Below, one piece after another: positions 21,085-33,500 of a stretch of 64,000 nt of DNA (within the stretch, counting starts at the first letter, position 1; the number at the start of each line of letters is the position of its first letter). Source of the stretch: Acheta domesticus (taxonomy: Eukaryota; Arthropoda; Insecta; Orthoptera; Gryllidae); contig JAHLJT010009436.1 of assembly GCA_031308135.1 (NCBI GenBank), positions 118,856,678 to 118,920,677 of the forward strand. Reading direction: 5' to 3'. The position numbers were made by a program, and so were the translations under genes. The notes under the pieces were generated by a model. It was not told the origin of the DNA, made no database searches, and worked only from the letters and a program-made list of their open reading frames with translations.

Positions 21085-21430
21085 CCGTGACTATTACGTC
21101 AGTGATGGCTCATACTTCGTGCAGAAATAGCGATGACTTAATGATTCGTGCAATAATATGCCATACTATGGACGATTTTGTTAATGTAAAAGGGTTGTTT
21201 ATAATACAGGTATACAAAAAAAAGTGTACTTTTGGCGGTGATAGATGGAAGCTGGCAAGAAAGAATATGTGGCAATTCAATATAGCTATCGAAAACCCAA
21301 GGAAATAGAAAACTAATACGGAAAAGTCTGTGCTATTCTGTAGCACCACTAGTTTACCCTTTCACGCCAGGAATATACTAGTTTTCTATTTTTTATTCAT
21401 TGGCGCATGGCACATAAGGCAACGCCATTT
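21085..21430. repeat. Family A terminal segment
   Basis: GGCGGTGATAGATGG, then ATACGGAAAAGTCTGTGC and CTGTAGCACCACTAGTTTA, the same end found at 17560 and 3445. Fused to a family B arm. Confidence 0.65.
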
Positions 21431-21439
21431 ATCTGTTAA

Positions 21440-21900
21440 TATTCACCTGTGGGATTGGTTAATTGTCCACGAGCCTCCTATAAAGATTCTTCAATGCACT
21501 ATTCGACCTGCATCTCCACAAAATGATTGCCAGAGGTATCAATTCGAATGCCGTGCCCGGAGATAATCAATAAGCTCGGTATTTTCATGAACGAATATTT
21601 CGTTTCCGAAAGTTTTTTTTTTTGTTTATCACGACATTTAGAATAATCTTCATGTGGCAGTCTTAAAGCCCAAGGCACTAGTTCATATGAATATGAGCTA
21701 AAAATAGCAATTCGAGCATTCCAGGAGATTCAATATTTTTCATAAGTGTTGGATGTGTTCATCATTTACGTTTACGCCGTCGTGTACCGTGGCTATCATT
21801 TTGAACAAAACTGAATTTTCAATAAGTACATTTAAAATATTTATTAAACAGAACCTACAAACATTTTATTTAAGAACCAAACGTGTTTGTAATTTTAGAA
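21440..21900 (-). repeat. Family B arm (single)
   Basis: Inverse of 2930-3380: GTGTACCGTGGCTATCATTT, GTTGGATGTGTTCATC and TTCCAGGAGATTCAATATTT. It keeps the AAGTACATTTAAAATATTTA segment that the 5340-5712 arm lost. It has no hairpin insertion. Confidence 0.75.
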
Positions 21901-22059
21901 TTTATCTTTTTGATTTCTTTTAATTTTAAACTCTTCTTTTAAATGAGCTCCGTAGGTAGGACCCTTTTCTTTAAATTTCTTTCAGTGTAACTTCCCTAAC
22001 GCTCGTCAGAAATAAATCCAGTGCCTATCAGTTTGTTTTTTTATCTTATGAAGTAGTAA

Positions 22060-22140
22060 CAGCCAACTCCCTTCCACCACCCAAAATTCAGAAGGAACTG
22101 GGACCTGACTGAGCTACCGCCGGGCCGGCGCAATTCACAA
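22060..22140 (-). repeat. tRNA-derived SINE head fragment
   Basis: Minus strand reads GGCGGTAGCTCAGTCAGG, a pol III A-box-like start, with no B box before the TA repeat. Truncated. Confidence 0.4.
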
Positions 22141-22170
22141 CGTGTCGTTCCGACGAGAACGCCGTGCGAT

Positions 22171-22172
<2 letters not shown>

Positions 22173-22212
<40 letters not shown>
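22173..22212. repeat. (TA)n microsatellite
   Basis: About 19 uninterrupted TA units. Confidence 0.97.
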
Positions 22213-22214
<2 letters not shown>

Positions 22215-24490
22215 AAATGTACCAACAATGTCTCGTCATAAATTATTACGAGATCGTGCCGTTTTAATTTACATCATTTACCTGTTATATTCTGTTATAT
22301 TCTTGACCCGTTCCGAATTTATAGAAAACTATGGGCGCCAGGAACAGGTTACGATAATTGATAATTAAAACCAATGCCTCCACAGTTAATCTTAACGAAT
22401 GGATAAATATCCTGCTAGCTGGGTCAATGGGTCACGTAATGGATAATCGCTATCGCCTAGATAGCCGATTATTTGATCTGCCAACTATACAATATGGCGA
22501 GGAATCTGAAAGGAAATAATTATATACATCTCTAACTACTTATCAGTTGACTAAATGAAAATCATCTTTTCATTTCCAAAAGAAAATTTAACAATTTATT
22601 GACTCGTATGGACAATTATTCTGCCTTTAGGTCATGGCCTCGTTTAAAAGAAAACCTTTGTACTGCAGTACTTATCTAAATGTAATCTTGACCGACGGCG
22701 CCCCGCAGTATCTTCTCACTTGAGTGATGATAATCTCAAATCCAGCTTCTCTCTTGTAATCTTGCGACGCTGACGACGAATCCAGCCCTCACTGCCTCGA
22801 ATATCTACCGGTTCTTACTTAATTAATATTCCCAGTTCCTAGTTCTCCCCAACTACGTGGTAAAACATTAAAGTTCAAAGTTCAAAATAAACACACCGCA
22901 ATATAAAAACCTCCGTTTTTAGCCCTCCAAGCCTCGGTATCCATCCTTCATTCTTATTTTTTTAAACAAAACGACAAACTTCCGTCATGAGTAGACAGTC
23001 TATTCTCCCTTAGCCAATCCATCCATTTCTTACCAAATCAAGTAGCCATGCTCTCAATAGTCATTCCTTCCTAAGCCAATCGTAATTTTTTTTCATTTCG
23101 GTCTAGCCAGCGCCCCCCACATGTTGAAGTCCTGAATGCAGTTTATTGACCTTGCCAACCGCTAAGCCGGCGTTGCTAAGGCTGTATATTCCCATTTGCA
23201 TACCCTTACAACCCAACCCATTTACAGCAAATGTTACTGTCTAAATATATGATATATTAGTATATCGCTTTCGAAAAAATATTTTCAATATGTGTAAAGT
23301 AGGTTTTAGGGCAATTGGACCTATACAAAACTATGAAAAGTATGATTTTTTCAGATTTTTCTAAGTGGTTTGCGAAAGTAAAAATTAAAAAAATCATTTC
23401 TAAAAATGAAAAAGTATTTTATTTTTTTAATTATATTTTAAATCCGTAAGAAATATTTTTCGTACACCATGGATAAAGTTAAATCGTAGTAGTTTAGTAT
23501 CTTGAACAAAATCAATGTACGAAGATGACAGCTCGATCGAAGCTGAAAATAATGTTGAAGTGCTATATTAGCTTGGATCATCTTCCAGACTGGACACAGA
23601 TGTACAGTTGCTGACACTGTCCAAAATTAACTCAATTTCGCGAGTTGTTAGCGATATATCTCAATGAGCCATTTTTACTTTAAAAACCACACAACCCCAG
23701 CGCAATCAGAAACTCCTAGCAGAATACTATTGCGATCTCCCGTGAGAAGCGTGGGCCGAGGCGGGTTTGTTATGACTGTGGTGTGTGACGGGAGATGGTA
23801 CACAGTGAAGCGCTACATAAAAGTACAAGACCCTACAGAAGAAAGTGCCCTAACAAAAGAGAAGCTTTGTTAGGCTGAAGAGATATTTATATGGAACCAC
23901 GTCGTCGGTTTATGCCAATACAATAAAATTTTAAGACATTGCAAATAATACAATACAATACATAACAAAATATAAAAACAATATGCTTACTGCACTGATA
24001 TAAACTTGATTTTAACCTATTGTTATTTGCTGCTGTAGAAAAAATATCTTTCTGGCACAATTTTATTATTACATACGAAGTTAAAATATATTATGGAACA
24101 AATTTGTGGAAGTTATATGTATGTGCCACATGAAACCCAATTTCCGTTATAAACTGCAAACAGAAATCATCTCTTCTGTTCTTACTGTGGTATGCGATCT
24201 TATTATTTTGTTTTCGTTAGAGCGGCGTCTCCAGACGAATGTTTGTTGGCGTTCAACGTTCTCCTATGTTTCTGGAACTGCGGCGCACTGTAAAAGCATG
24301 AAATGTCACAGTAGCTCACGTTCCCTCTTCGCGCCTCCAGACCGTTCTCCATCATTACACCCCTGCCGGATAACTTAGGCCGGAGCTGCAAAAGTGAGAA
24401 TCGCCACACCGCTGCTTGTCACCCGTCAGCAAGCGATAGATAAGAGCCGTCGCGCGTCTCTGGACGTCAAGGGAAAAATATCCCATTGGT
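22213..24490. other. No recognised gene
   Basis: Mixed AT-rich sequence with a few GC-richer blocks (22680-22800, 23720-23800, 24290-24450). Only short stop-bounded frames with no domains seen. Confidence 0.4.
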
Positions 24491-24499
24491 ACGGCAGGT

Positions 24500-24645
24500 T
24501 TGAAATGCAGAAAAAAAATTGGAGCCGTTTTTGAAAAAACGGTGTTTGATTGTTTCTGAAAATGCGGAAATTTGATCTCATTTTTACAGAAAACTGTTGA
24601 GTTTTCAATAAACTTTATAAGACATAATTTATTGTACATGTGCAC
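24500..24645 (+). repeat. Family A fragment
   Basis: TTGGAGCCGTTTTTGAAAAA and the ACTGTTGAGTTTTCAATAAA words, one partial unit. Confidence 0.65.
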
Positions 24646-24779
24646 ATTTTACAATGTACATAAGCACACAAGTCATAGGAGGCTCATATTATCACCTTGC
24701 ACAGAAGATTGCATTTTAATTAAAATAATTTATTAATGTAGATTTCAAAATACATATCCTATAGTTATGTACAAACATT

Positions 24780-25085
24780 TTTGATTAAAATAAATAATAA
24801 ACATTTTCAATTTTTCGATATATGATTCACTGAGAAAAATGCATTGTTGAATTTACAGTTCGGACCGTTCAAATTACAATGAGGATCGTCACCTCTGTGT
24901 TCAAGTAATTTAATTAATAACATTCAATAATAATCAATTAAATAATTAACAAAATTGAAAACAGTGTATGTAGTTACAGCACAATTAATTAAAACCATTC
25001 ATACAAACGAATATTTTCGTGTTCACAATAGCGCCCAAATATACCCTCCCCCCCAATGAAAGATCCGAAATCCCGCCTCTGTCTA
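24780..25085 (-). repeat. Dispersed repeat ending CAGAGGCGGGATTTC (hAT-like end)
   Basis: On the minus strand begins CAGAGGCGGGATTTCGGATC, followed by a C/G homopolymer and CGAATATTTTCG text. An inverted relative lies at 46465-46770, and a similar CAGAGGCGGGATTAAGGGGG end at about 49620-49645. Confidence 0.55.
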
Positions 25086-25354
25086 TTGTCAATGTATTGT
25101 GTTTTTGTACCATGTCTTAGTCTATAAGGTTTGTTAGCTTCAATTGTTAGTTTAATGATTGTCGTCACTCCTCTTCGCTCACACATCGTAGGAACAGGTC
25201 GGCCGCAATCTCAGTCGCTGGCTTGTCGCTCTTCGTTGTGCTTTACTTGTCACTCTCACTCCTTGAATCGGGCTCGTCATTTCCTGTGCAATTCCTCTCT
25301 AGCTTGTAGCTTTAGGTATAACAATAGCTCAGAGCGAGCAACTTCGAAGTCTTG

Positions 25355-25462
25355 CTGACCCCCTAGTCCCACGAAAGGGCAGGTAGCTAAGGCAAGCAAT
25401 TTTACTTGGATATTTGCTGACCCCCCTAGTCCCTACGAAAGGGCAGGTAGCTAAGGCAACCA
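25355..25462. repeat. Two-copy tandem duplication, about 61-bp period
   Basis: GCTGACCCCCTAGTCC and GGGCAGGTAGCTAAGGCAA occur twice (25355-25400 and 25416-25462) with small differences. Confidence 0.85.
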
Positions 25463-26126
25463 AACCTGGAAGACTTGCAAAAGCAAGCAATTTTCGGAGG
25501 CGGCTTGGATACACGTAACGAGCGGCGTAACAGCTCTACTTTTGTGCACTAAATGCACGCACGTTTATTTTCTCCTGAGAGAATTTACAATTACTTATGT
25601 TTACGTCACGACTAAGGTCTTTCACTCTAGTCATTATTAATTAGGATCAATGTCTTGGATCTGCGCAGATGTCTTGTCCGCTTCGGTTGTGTTACTATTA
25701 TCTCTCCCACTGCCCACTCTTCATTCTAGGCTCTGACTCCTCATCCTCGGCACTTGTCTTCTTACCTGTGTTCAGTGCATGGTTGTCACCCTAGTTTTAA
25801 CTGTTCTATCCCTCTGTGATCGCGTTTCTGCCTCGGCATTTGTCCTCTTACCTACGTTCAGGCTTGGCCAGTCAGTCTGTTGGGCGTGACTATTACCCGA
25901 CGACATTCTCACATTTATTATTTTCCCATTTTTTTATTTATTAGTTATTTAAGCAATTTAGCACAGTACTTTTTATTATATGTATAAAAAAATCTTGCAC
26001 AACAAGGCTTACTCCATACCACTCATTCCATCCACATATGTACCATATTTTTTTGTCTAATTAAACAGCATTATGCTGTGTGCCCTCCCATTTTTGGGTG
26101 AAAACCCCTAAGGTTTTCAGGGGTGT

Positions 26127-27165
26127 ATGTTCGGGCCCACAGTAAGGCCCGCAACAGATACACCGAGGAATGCGTTGCGAGAAATGTGCGACGAGAAATG
26201 TGGAAATAAGCCGGCGAGGCTGCGTCCACACACTACAAAGAGGTTATTCGATGTCTCGAAATGCCTTTATATGCCACAAGCCGAGAGTGATGGCAGCAGT
26301 TTAGTTATGAGATCATCTGAGAGTCCCATTTCTTGTTTTATTAAATGCTCTTATGTAATTTTTACTCGTGATATCCTTGTTTTGTTACAATAATCGTAAA
26401 CCATTTGTTTAACGAGTTCGAACCTAGAGAGAAACACACTACTACATTGTATACAAATCATTATTTAATGTAAAAAAAAAACCAACAAGAAGTTAAGTGA
26501 CGTATAAGGGAGAAGTTGTACATCAGCAAATTCTCTTGAACTCCTTAATCTCTACCACGCTCTGGTTTACTATATTTGTTGGTTGAATAATGAATAGATA
26601 ATGATAAAATTATTCATAATAAAATTCACAATTAATAAATTCATTCATAAATACCAATTAAGAAAAGTAATAAATTAATTCAATTCTTTCAAAATACCCT
26701 TTCAAGTTTCTTGCTTCAAATTTTTATTTTTATATTACTCATTATGAGCGGATTTCACACAAATAAGAATATCTTCCATACAAGTTTTTACGTGTTCATT
26801 TCCGTTTGAAGAGAAAATTCAAGAAAACAATTAAAAAACTGGTAGTTTATCGCATCTTTTACTGCCAAACGTTATAAACCTCACTCAGTTCTATGCACTG
26901 TTTGGTGTTTTCCTGCGGCAGCGAACGCCTAAATGTCATATAACAAGTGATGGAGTAGAAATGTGTCCGAGAAAAACTCGCTCGCCGACCGACTCGAGCG
27001 AGGAACTCTTTCGCCTCCGCAGAGGCGAACGAGGAATCTCTTTCAGGTGTGTGGGGGTCCATAAGAGTCCCTTGTTTCGATTTTCCACATTTCTCATCGC
27101 ACATTTCTGGAAACACATTCCTCGGCGTAGTCTGTTGTGGGCCTAAAGCAGGAATACATACGTTT
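26127..27165. repeat. Inverted pair of related segments
   Basis: 26150-26235 (ACCGAGGAATGCGTTGCGAG and following) recurs in reverse complement at 27065-27150. The open frames here (up to 179 codons, minus) show no known domain and look repeat-derived. Confidence 0.55.
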
Positions 27166-27470
27166 ATTTTCACAATGCAAGGCAGAACAAGTTGTTCTGT
27201 AATCGGTAGGGCGCGCGGCAATTGGCCGCGGGATGCGTGTCTGAGAACGCCACCGGAAGCTGCCGCCGGCAAGCATGCGCCCACGACATTCTCAGAAATC
27301 CTGCCCAGAAGCGCACCTGCGCACCTCGCTATCTCTGCACCCCCCCCCCTCGTCCGTTGCAGAGAAGCAACGGACGAAGACCAGAATGTTCCTGACAAAA
27401 ATCAAACGGCAAATTGTAATTGGCCATCGTTATCCCCACCTCTGCCGCGCGAGAGAGCCCATTCCTATAC

Positions 27471-27717
27471 TGCGATTTTTGTAGGAAGAGCTCTCAAGAT
27501 AACTCAAATCCCGTCTTCGCGATGGAATATGTAACGGCATTTCGTATCATTCACAGTCGTTCCGCTAGATTTCGCACGATCGCGACCGTATGAAGCAGTG
27601 CTTGCGATCATGCGACTTCTACCGGCAAGACCGAGAAAAGATGCGAAATGCCGTGACATATTCCATCGCGAAGATGGGATTTGAGTTATCTTCAGAGCTC
27701 TTCCTACAAAAATCGCA
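27471..27717. mobile_element. Palindromic MITE (family M), full copy
   Basis: 247 bp with about 80-bp near-identical arms opening TGCGATTTTTGTAGGAAGAG and CTCTTCCTACAAAAATCGCA. The centre carries TGCTTGCGATCATGCGAC. No coding capacity. Confidence 0.88.
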
Positions 27718-27999
27718 ATATAACGTCTTCTTGCCGTAACAGAAATTCGGCAGTCCGTCCAGTGCAAGGCACCGTGTGAGATGCACGCGTGTCGCGGACT
27801 CCGTGCGAAGGCATGTAAAATAATGTATAATCAACTTGCAACTTGAGCTGCAATGGCTCGCACACTATTATTAATTCAATCGTGGCAGTAAGCATCTAAA
27901 TTGTGTCTGTCGCTCTTGCGTAAGTCTACGCCCGTAATTGTTAATTCAACTGCGGCTGCTTCTGGTCGGCACCAAGGTAATTACTGCATTGTACAAGGT

Positions 28000-30150
28000 C
28001 CCTCCAATAACCGTACTTGGACAAGTGTGAACTGACGCGCCAAGTGAAATTTTCATGTTTATGTGCTGTGTTCCTGTAAGTGACATTCAACAAACCTACT
28101 TATTAAATCTTGTTTGTGCTGGAACTTTACTTGTCTAACTCCTGCGCCAATCCCACGAGCTGTCAAAGGGTTTCGGGACTACTGTACCTCAACACCATTA
28201 ATTATACAGTTCACTTATGAAATAACGCATTATGCCCCGAACACCAATAATACCGTAAGACGTCATCAGTATGTGGCCAAAGACCGGGGTCTGATGAATA
28301 GTCTGATGAATTTAACTTCTCCCCTTAGCTCGTCACACACAGTTTTAACTGTTTTTGACGTAAATAAATAAATAGTGATTGTTTTCTGAAATAATGGTAC
28401 TTACATAGTTTCCTGAAGCACAGCTGTCACCTGCTTTTGAACATCATTGTACGTCATAAACTTTTTACATGATAGCACACTATTTGTTACTTCTGCTTGT
28501 TTCTGTAAATTGTTGTTGTGTGAACTCGAAGTTGATATGCCAGGAATGTGATTTATCGGTACATTATCATATGCAGTATTTTCCTTTGTGTTGACAATTT
28601 AAATAATTTATTTGTTTCGGGATTCTCTTACTATTTTCTTCTCGTTCCTTAAATTTCTTACGTTTGGCACAACCACTTTCAAAACGCTTCATTATAAATG
28701 ATAGAAATTGATACGTTAACGGGAAAAGTTTTAAATTAGAAAACATGGCTAATAGACTCTCACTGACACGAACGCTTTGAAAGACAAATGAATATCACTG
28801 TAGGATATTGGGCTGCAGGTCTGTCAACTCAGTTGCTTCCCACGCCCGAAAATTTGCCGGCGAGCTGCGTTGTGAAGAGGAGATGGACATCACTCACCGG
28901 CAGCTATCGGCTCCGAAGCGTGTGACAGAAAGGGCAACGCAAATTATCTTTCGCTCTCCGGCCTTCGTAAGGAACAGTGTGTGTAAACGTGCAAGGCAGC
29001 GTATTGAGCTCGAAAGCAATTGAATAGTTGTAATAATTGTAAAACGATGAATAGCGAAATTGAACTTTTTGAAAATCCTTTTGTTGTTGTCATCGTAAAA
29101 GTCAGATCACAAAGCAGTGTGAAGTTGCATGTTTGCACCTAAAAAGCTTTAGTAAAAAGTATTATGTGCAAAAACTAGATAAAATTTCGAAAATAAATTT
29201 TTAGGGAAAATATTTTTAATTGAGCTAGTTTGAATAATAGATAAAATAATTTGAATGAAAAAAGATTATGATGGGTTTTTGTTTTAAAAAATGCGAGCAA
29301 TAAATGCCTTAAAAATAGAAAAGAAAAATTTGCGTTTTTCGTGGATGTACGGGCATGAACCAATTGAAAATTGATTTTGGATCAAATAATTGTCCTGCAA
29401 ATGTACTTTATTTGACGTTTTTACTGTATTATACTTCTAGAACCTTTTTTTATGATGAACAATGCTTGAATAGCTAATGAAATTTGTATGTTTTTTATGT
29501 ATATGTTAATTAATATTCAACAGTTTCTGAAATGAAAGTGACTATGAAAGACCATCGCGTTTGTTGTGCCCAATTCGCATCTTCCCCCCACTGGGAATTT
29601 GTAATCTGAGTCCGCGATAAATAATGCGTTCCTCAAACCGTTCTGAAAATGATTCGCTTGTCCTTTCGCCAAAAGGCGCTGCCTGTCCATTACTCACTCT
29701 ACACCTTCCCTTCCCACCACAAGTGACACTTCTCGCGATAACTCGTCGCTGGGAGTGCAGATCCAGCACTCACGTTTGTCTGAAGTCAGTTGTGCTGGCA
29801 TTTATTATTTCAGAGCGAGCCGCAGATTACGCATTGACCAATAAGATAAAGATTAACTTGACTCCCATATTTTAACTTATTACAATGAAGCGGTGAACTT
29901 TATATTTTACCAAAAAATAAATATAATATAAAATTCTTGAACGGCGTGTTTGTTGTTAGTATTTTGAGGCCCCCTAAGAGGCCGAGGCCCCCGGCGGCTC
30001 TCTTCTCATGGCAATAAAATTCCAGTATCATTTTTCTGTATAATTGGGTATATTTCCAATAAAGAAATAAATCCAACATACCAATGCACAAACAAATAAA
30101 TAGTTCATCTGGTTCAGGTGTAAGGAATGCTGTTTACAATATTAATAAGA
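28000..30150. other. No recognised gene
   Basis: Left of the GST-B 3' end. Contains GC-richer patches at 28810-28990 and 29560-29830 and a GAGGCCCCCTAAGAGGCCGA patch near 29966, probably repeat ends. No exon supported. Confidence 0.4.
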
Positions 30151-30185
30151 ATCTCCAATAATGACTTTCAGAGTGAAATCGTTCT

Positions 30186-30191
30186 TTTATT
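30186..30191 (-). promoter_or_regulatory. Candidate poly(A) signal of GST-B
   Basis: AATAAA on the minus strand, about 178 bp beyond the GST-B stop codon. It is the nearest such hexamer that I noticed. AT-rich DNA makes chance matches common. Confidence 0.35.
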
Positions 30192-30367
30192 TGGTAAAAA
30201 TTTCTTTGCAAACCCCAAAATTCAAACTGCACCATCAAGTAAAGCAAAGCAATTACATCTTTGTAAATACTGAAGAATGGCATACTTCTGGAAGGACTTT
30301 ATTGCCAATGTACATTTTGAGAAAACTAAATTATGAAAAATATTTCATGCAACTGATTTTCAAATAA

Positions 30368-30538
30368 TCAAAATGCAGAGAAAGGTCGTTTCTTCAACCA
30401 AGACTGAATTGCAGGCAATGAACGAATAGTTTTATTTAGATCAGAGAGATTAGGATAGTATTTGAGAAGATCTTCATCCATTCCCACTACATTGTATCCT
30501 TCAACTCCGGAAGTAAAGAAGATGTCAACCCATGAAAG
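30368..30538 (-). CDS. GST-B exon 4 (terminal)
   Basis: 171 nt including the stop, intact, after acceptor TTTACAG. It encodes LSWVDIFFTSGVEGYNVVG, the YYPNL segment, and the C-terminus PAIQSWLKKRPFSAF typical of sigma GSTs. A possible poly(A) signal lies 178 bp downstream. Confidence 0.9.
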   Translation of the reverse strand, partial: LSWVDIFFTSGVEGYNVVGMDEDLLKYYPNLSDLNKTIRSLPAIQSWLKKRPFSAF

Positions 30539-33500
30539 CTGTAAATAGAAAGTACATGTTTTAAGTGGGTAGCACAAATATCCTTTACAATGAAATGTGT
30601 CCTGCTGAAATGCTCACTTCTGTTAACAGCCATTTCAATGAGGAACTGATGAGTGATTTTTGAAATAAGATACCGTACTTCTCCCTTTTAAGTGGTTACT
30701 TGGCACCACAGTCATCAATAGACATCGGATGTTTAGGGAAATGCCTATTTTTTTCTAGTGAACTTATATAAAGGCTGATAATATATGTGCATGAATCATG
30801 TGTATATTTATGTTTTTATAATTAGCTGCCACCGGGTTATGCCCAATAGCAGTTTAAATAAATCTAATCTAATCTAATGACAAATTATGACTTAAGACGA
30901 AGTTTTATAATGCTTATTTTTGCTTATTTTAGCATAAATGCCTTTTCTTTAGAATTATTGCACGTTTTTGCCTTTTATGTATTATTTTTATATACCATGC
31001 TAAGATATCAGAAAATCGGCCATGGTCTAACCTGATCATTCATTACGAAACCTTCAATTCACGTATTTGTATTTTGAAATACGAGAGAATTCCTGAAAGT
31101 ATACCACCTTTTTTTCCAGTTCCCTATTTCACAAATACTAGCCATGTTCTGAGAAAATGGTGGATTGACAATACACCAAAGGCACATTTTAAGTGGAAAT
31201 AAATGTAAATCCCCAGAAGGTTTCAGTGTTGCTAATTTTGGACTTTTAAAATATATTCCAGACACATCAGTAGATTTCTGTATTCAAACTGATTTTGTCT
31301 CCCAGTTGTTGCAGATTTGAAATTGAGATCCTTGAAAAGTTACTGGTAATAAATTTCAATGGAAACTATTAAGAATACAATGAAGAAGGGTTGTAAATAT
31401 GTATGGAGTTTTACAAATAATTTTTAATTTTATTGTGAATGTACTTTATGACAGTGCCTTTTTTCCTCCTTATTCTTGACATTTTCAGTGCCTTTTTAGG
31501 TGCCTCAAAGGTGATTTTTTAGTGCCTAAACATTTAATCACTCTAGTAATCACAAAGCAGGTATTACTGTATTTCCTAATGTTGATTTAAGATTTCATGA
31601 TGAATAATATGGCACACTTAAGGCATATAAACAAACATACAAATCATAAATTCATCTTATATTAGCAGAGACATTTGAAAATTGTCTGGTGTACTGACGT
31701 AAGCACATTTATTACTCAGTATTACTATGAAGAGAGTTAGCTTTTGTTTTGCATAGTCCAAGGAAAAATCCAAAAACTTTCTAATTATTTCATCACTTCT
31801 AAATGTTTTTAAATACAGAAAAAATATTTTTCTTATATAATATAATCATTTTTCCTTTTTTTCCAGACTTTGTTTCACCCAATGCAATAAGGAAGTTTGC
31901 CCATAATGTATCTTTAGGCTAATAAAATTTTATCTATTTGGAGAACAAGCAGGCACTATGTGAAAAAATAGTCATATTGGTGTATTGTGCAGCAATATTA
32001 ATAAATATTTTGACATAAAAATAAGCATTAATATTCTTAATTATGTTTCCAGTAAAATGTGCCTAAGAGTTTTTCCTAGGTTTGTTTTTGTAGTTCCCAG
32101 CAACTGTGTGCAGCTGCCCAATGTAGCTTAGACGTAATTAACAAAAATATACACCAAAACATTCTTTGCCATAATTTTAAAGTGTGTTTATTGATCTAAA
32201 ATGATGAAAATGAATTGTGATATTATACAAGTCTGTCTAATTTTACTACATTTCACATCACATGATATTTGAAGAATGAACATTCTTACACTGTCGCTGA
32301 ATATTGCTGGGGAAGAAAATGATGGCAACTCACAGAACACATTGCAAGATGAGTAAACATATCAAATTGTTTCTTTAGATTGTTGAAATCACATCAATGA
32401 AAGTATAACTATTAAAACAAAAAGAATAGTGGCGTAGCCTTAGTTGATGTTTCCCAGGGCAAAACTGATGGTATCACCCCCCCCCATAAATTAAATATAA
32501 AAAAAATATTACTGAATAGTTTATACATTTTTAATAAAAATACAAATATATTTGCACATGGCATTTATTTATAATATATTAAAACTACTAATTTAGGATA
32601 ATTGAAAAATAATTTTAAAATAAATAATATAAAACAAGGTATAACTAATAAACAAATGCAAGTATTTTATAAAAACACGTTCGAGGTTTAAGGGAGGATT
32701 AAGGAAACTTATCTAAAATTCATCAAAATTTATATATTTTTTTAAATAACTAAAACTAAAAAGTTTAAATAACTAAAGGGAATATTGCACGTGGTCCATG
32801 GCCCATTTGTTAGGACACTGCTCCGGCATTCGCCTGGTATTCATCAGAGAAACCATGGAAAACTACTAGCAGCCGGCCACTACAATTCTCCTCCAGACGG
32901 AGGCTGAATTCGACCCAGCTATCAAGCTACTGTCAACAATTCTGCCACCGTCGGGACTCGAACCATAGAGCCTCTCGGTCCGAGGCGCTGCAGTGACATC
33001 AGTTGATGACCTGTGGCACCTCGGCCGGTACACTCATCTTGATTTTTCTGAAATTCTTTTAATTTAAATTTATCAACTTAATTACATATTTTACATGAAA
33101 CTTACTGCTCAATTAAATTTCAGTATTCAAAACTTAATATTACCTGCCCACCAACAAAAAATCCTCCATTGTCTGATACCATTTTATCTAGTTTTGAAAA
33201 ATAAAATGGAAATGTTTCATTAACAAGCTTCTCTCGTAGTTTTTCCTACTTTCACAATCAGGAGCAAGATATACATCAAGGGTTACTGTAAAAGAAGAAA
33301 AAGAAATAACAAGAAATATTTACAGTTCTATGAACAATTTGCGCTAACGACTAATGTCAATTACCCAAGTTTGTCACGTGATTATATTTTTCATGAGTAG
33401 GTAATTTTTAAGTTTTTCTTTCCATTTAATCATTACATCTATTTATAGTGCGATTTTTTATAACTTTGCCTCTTAAGGCCTGTTTTCACGATGGAATATG

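Noticed and set aside
26859..27398. 179-codon minus-strand protein
   Set aside because: No domain, overlapping open frames on both strands in a GC-rich repeat, and an inverted relative at 26127. Treated as repeat.
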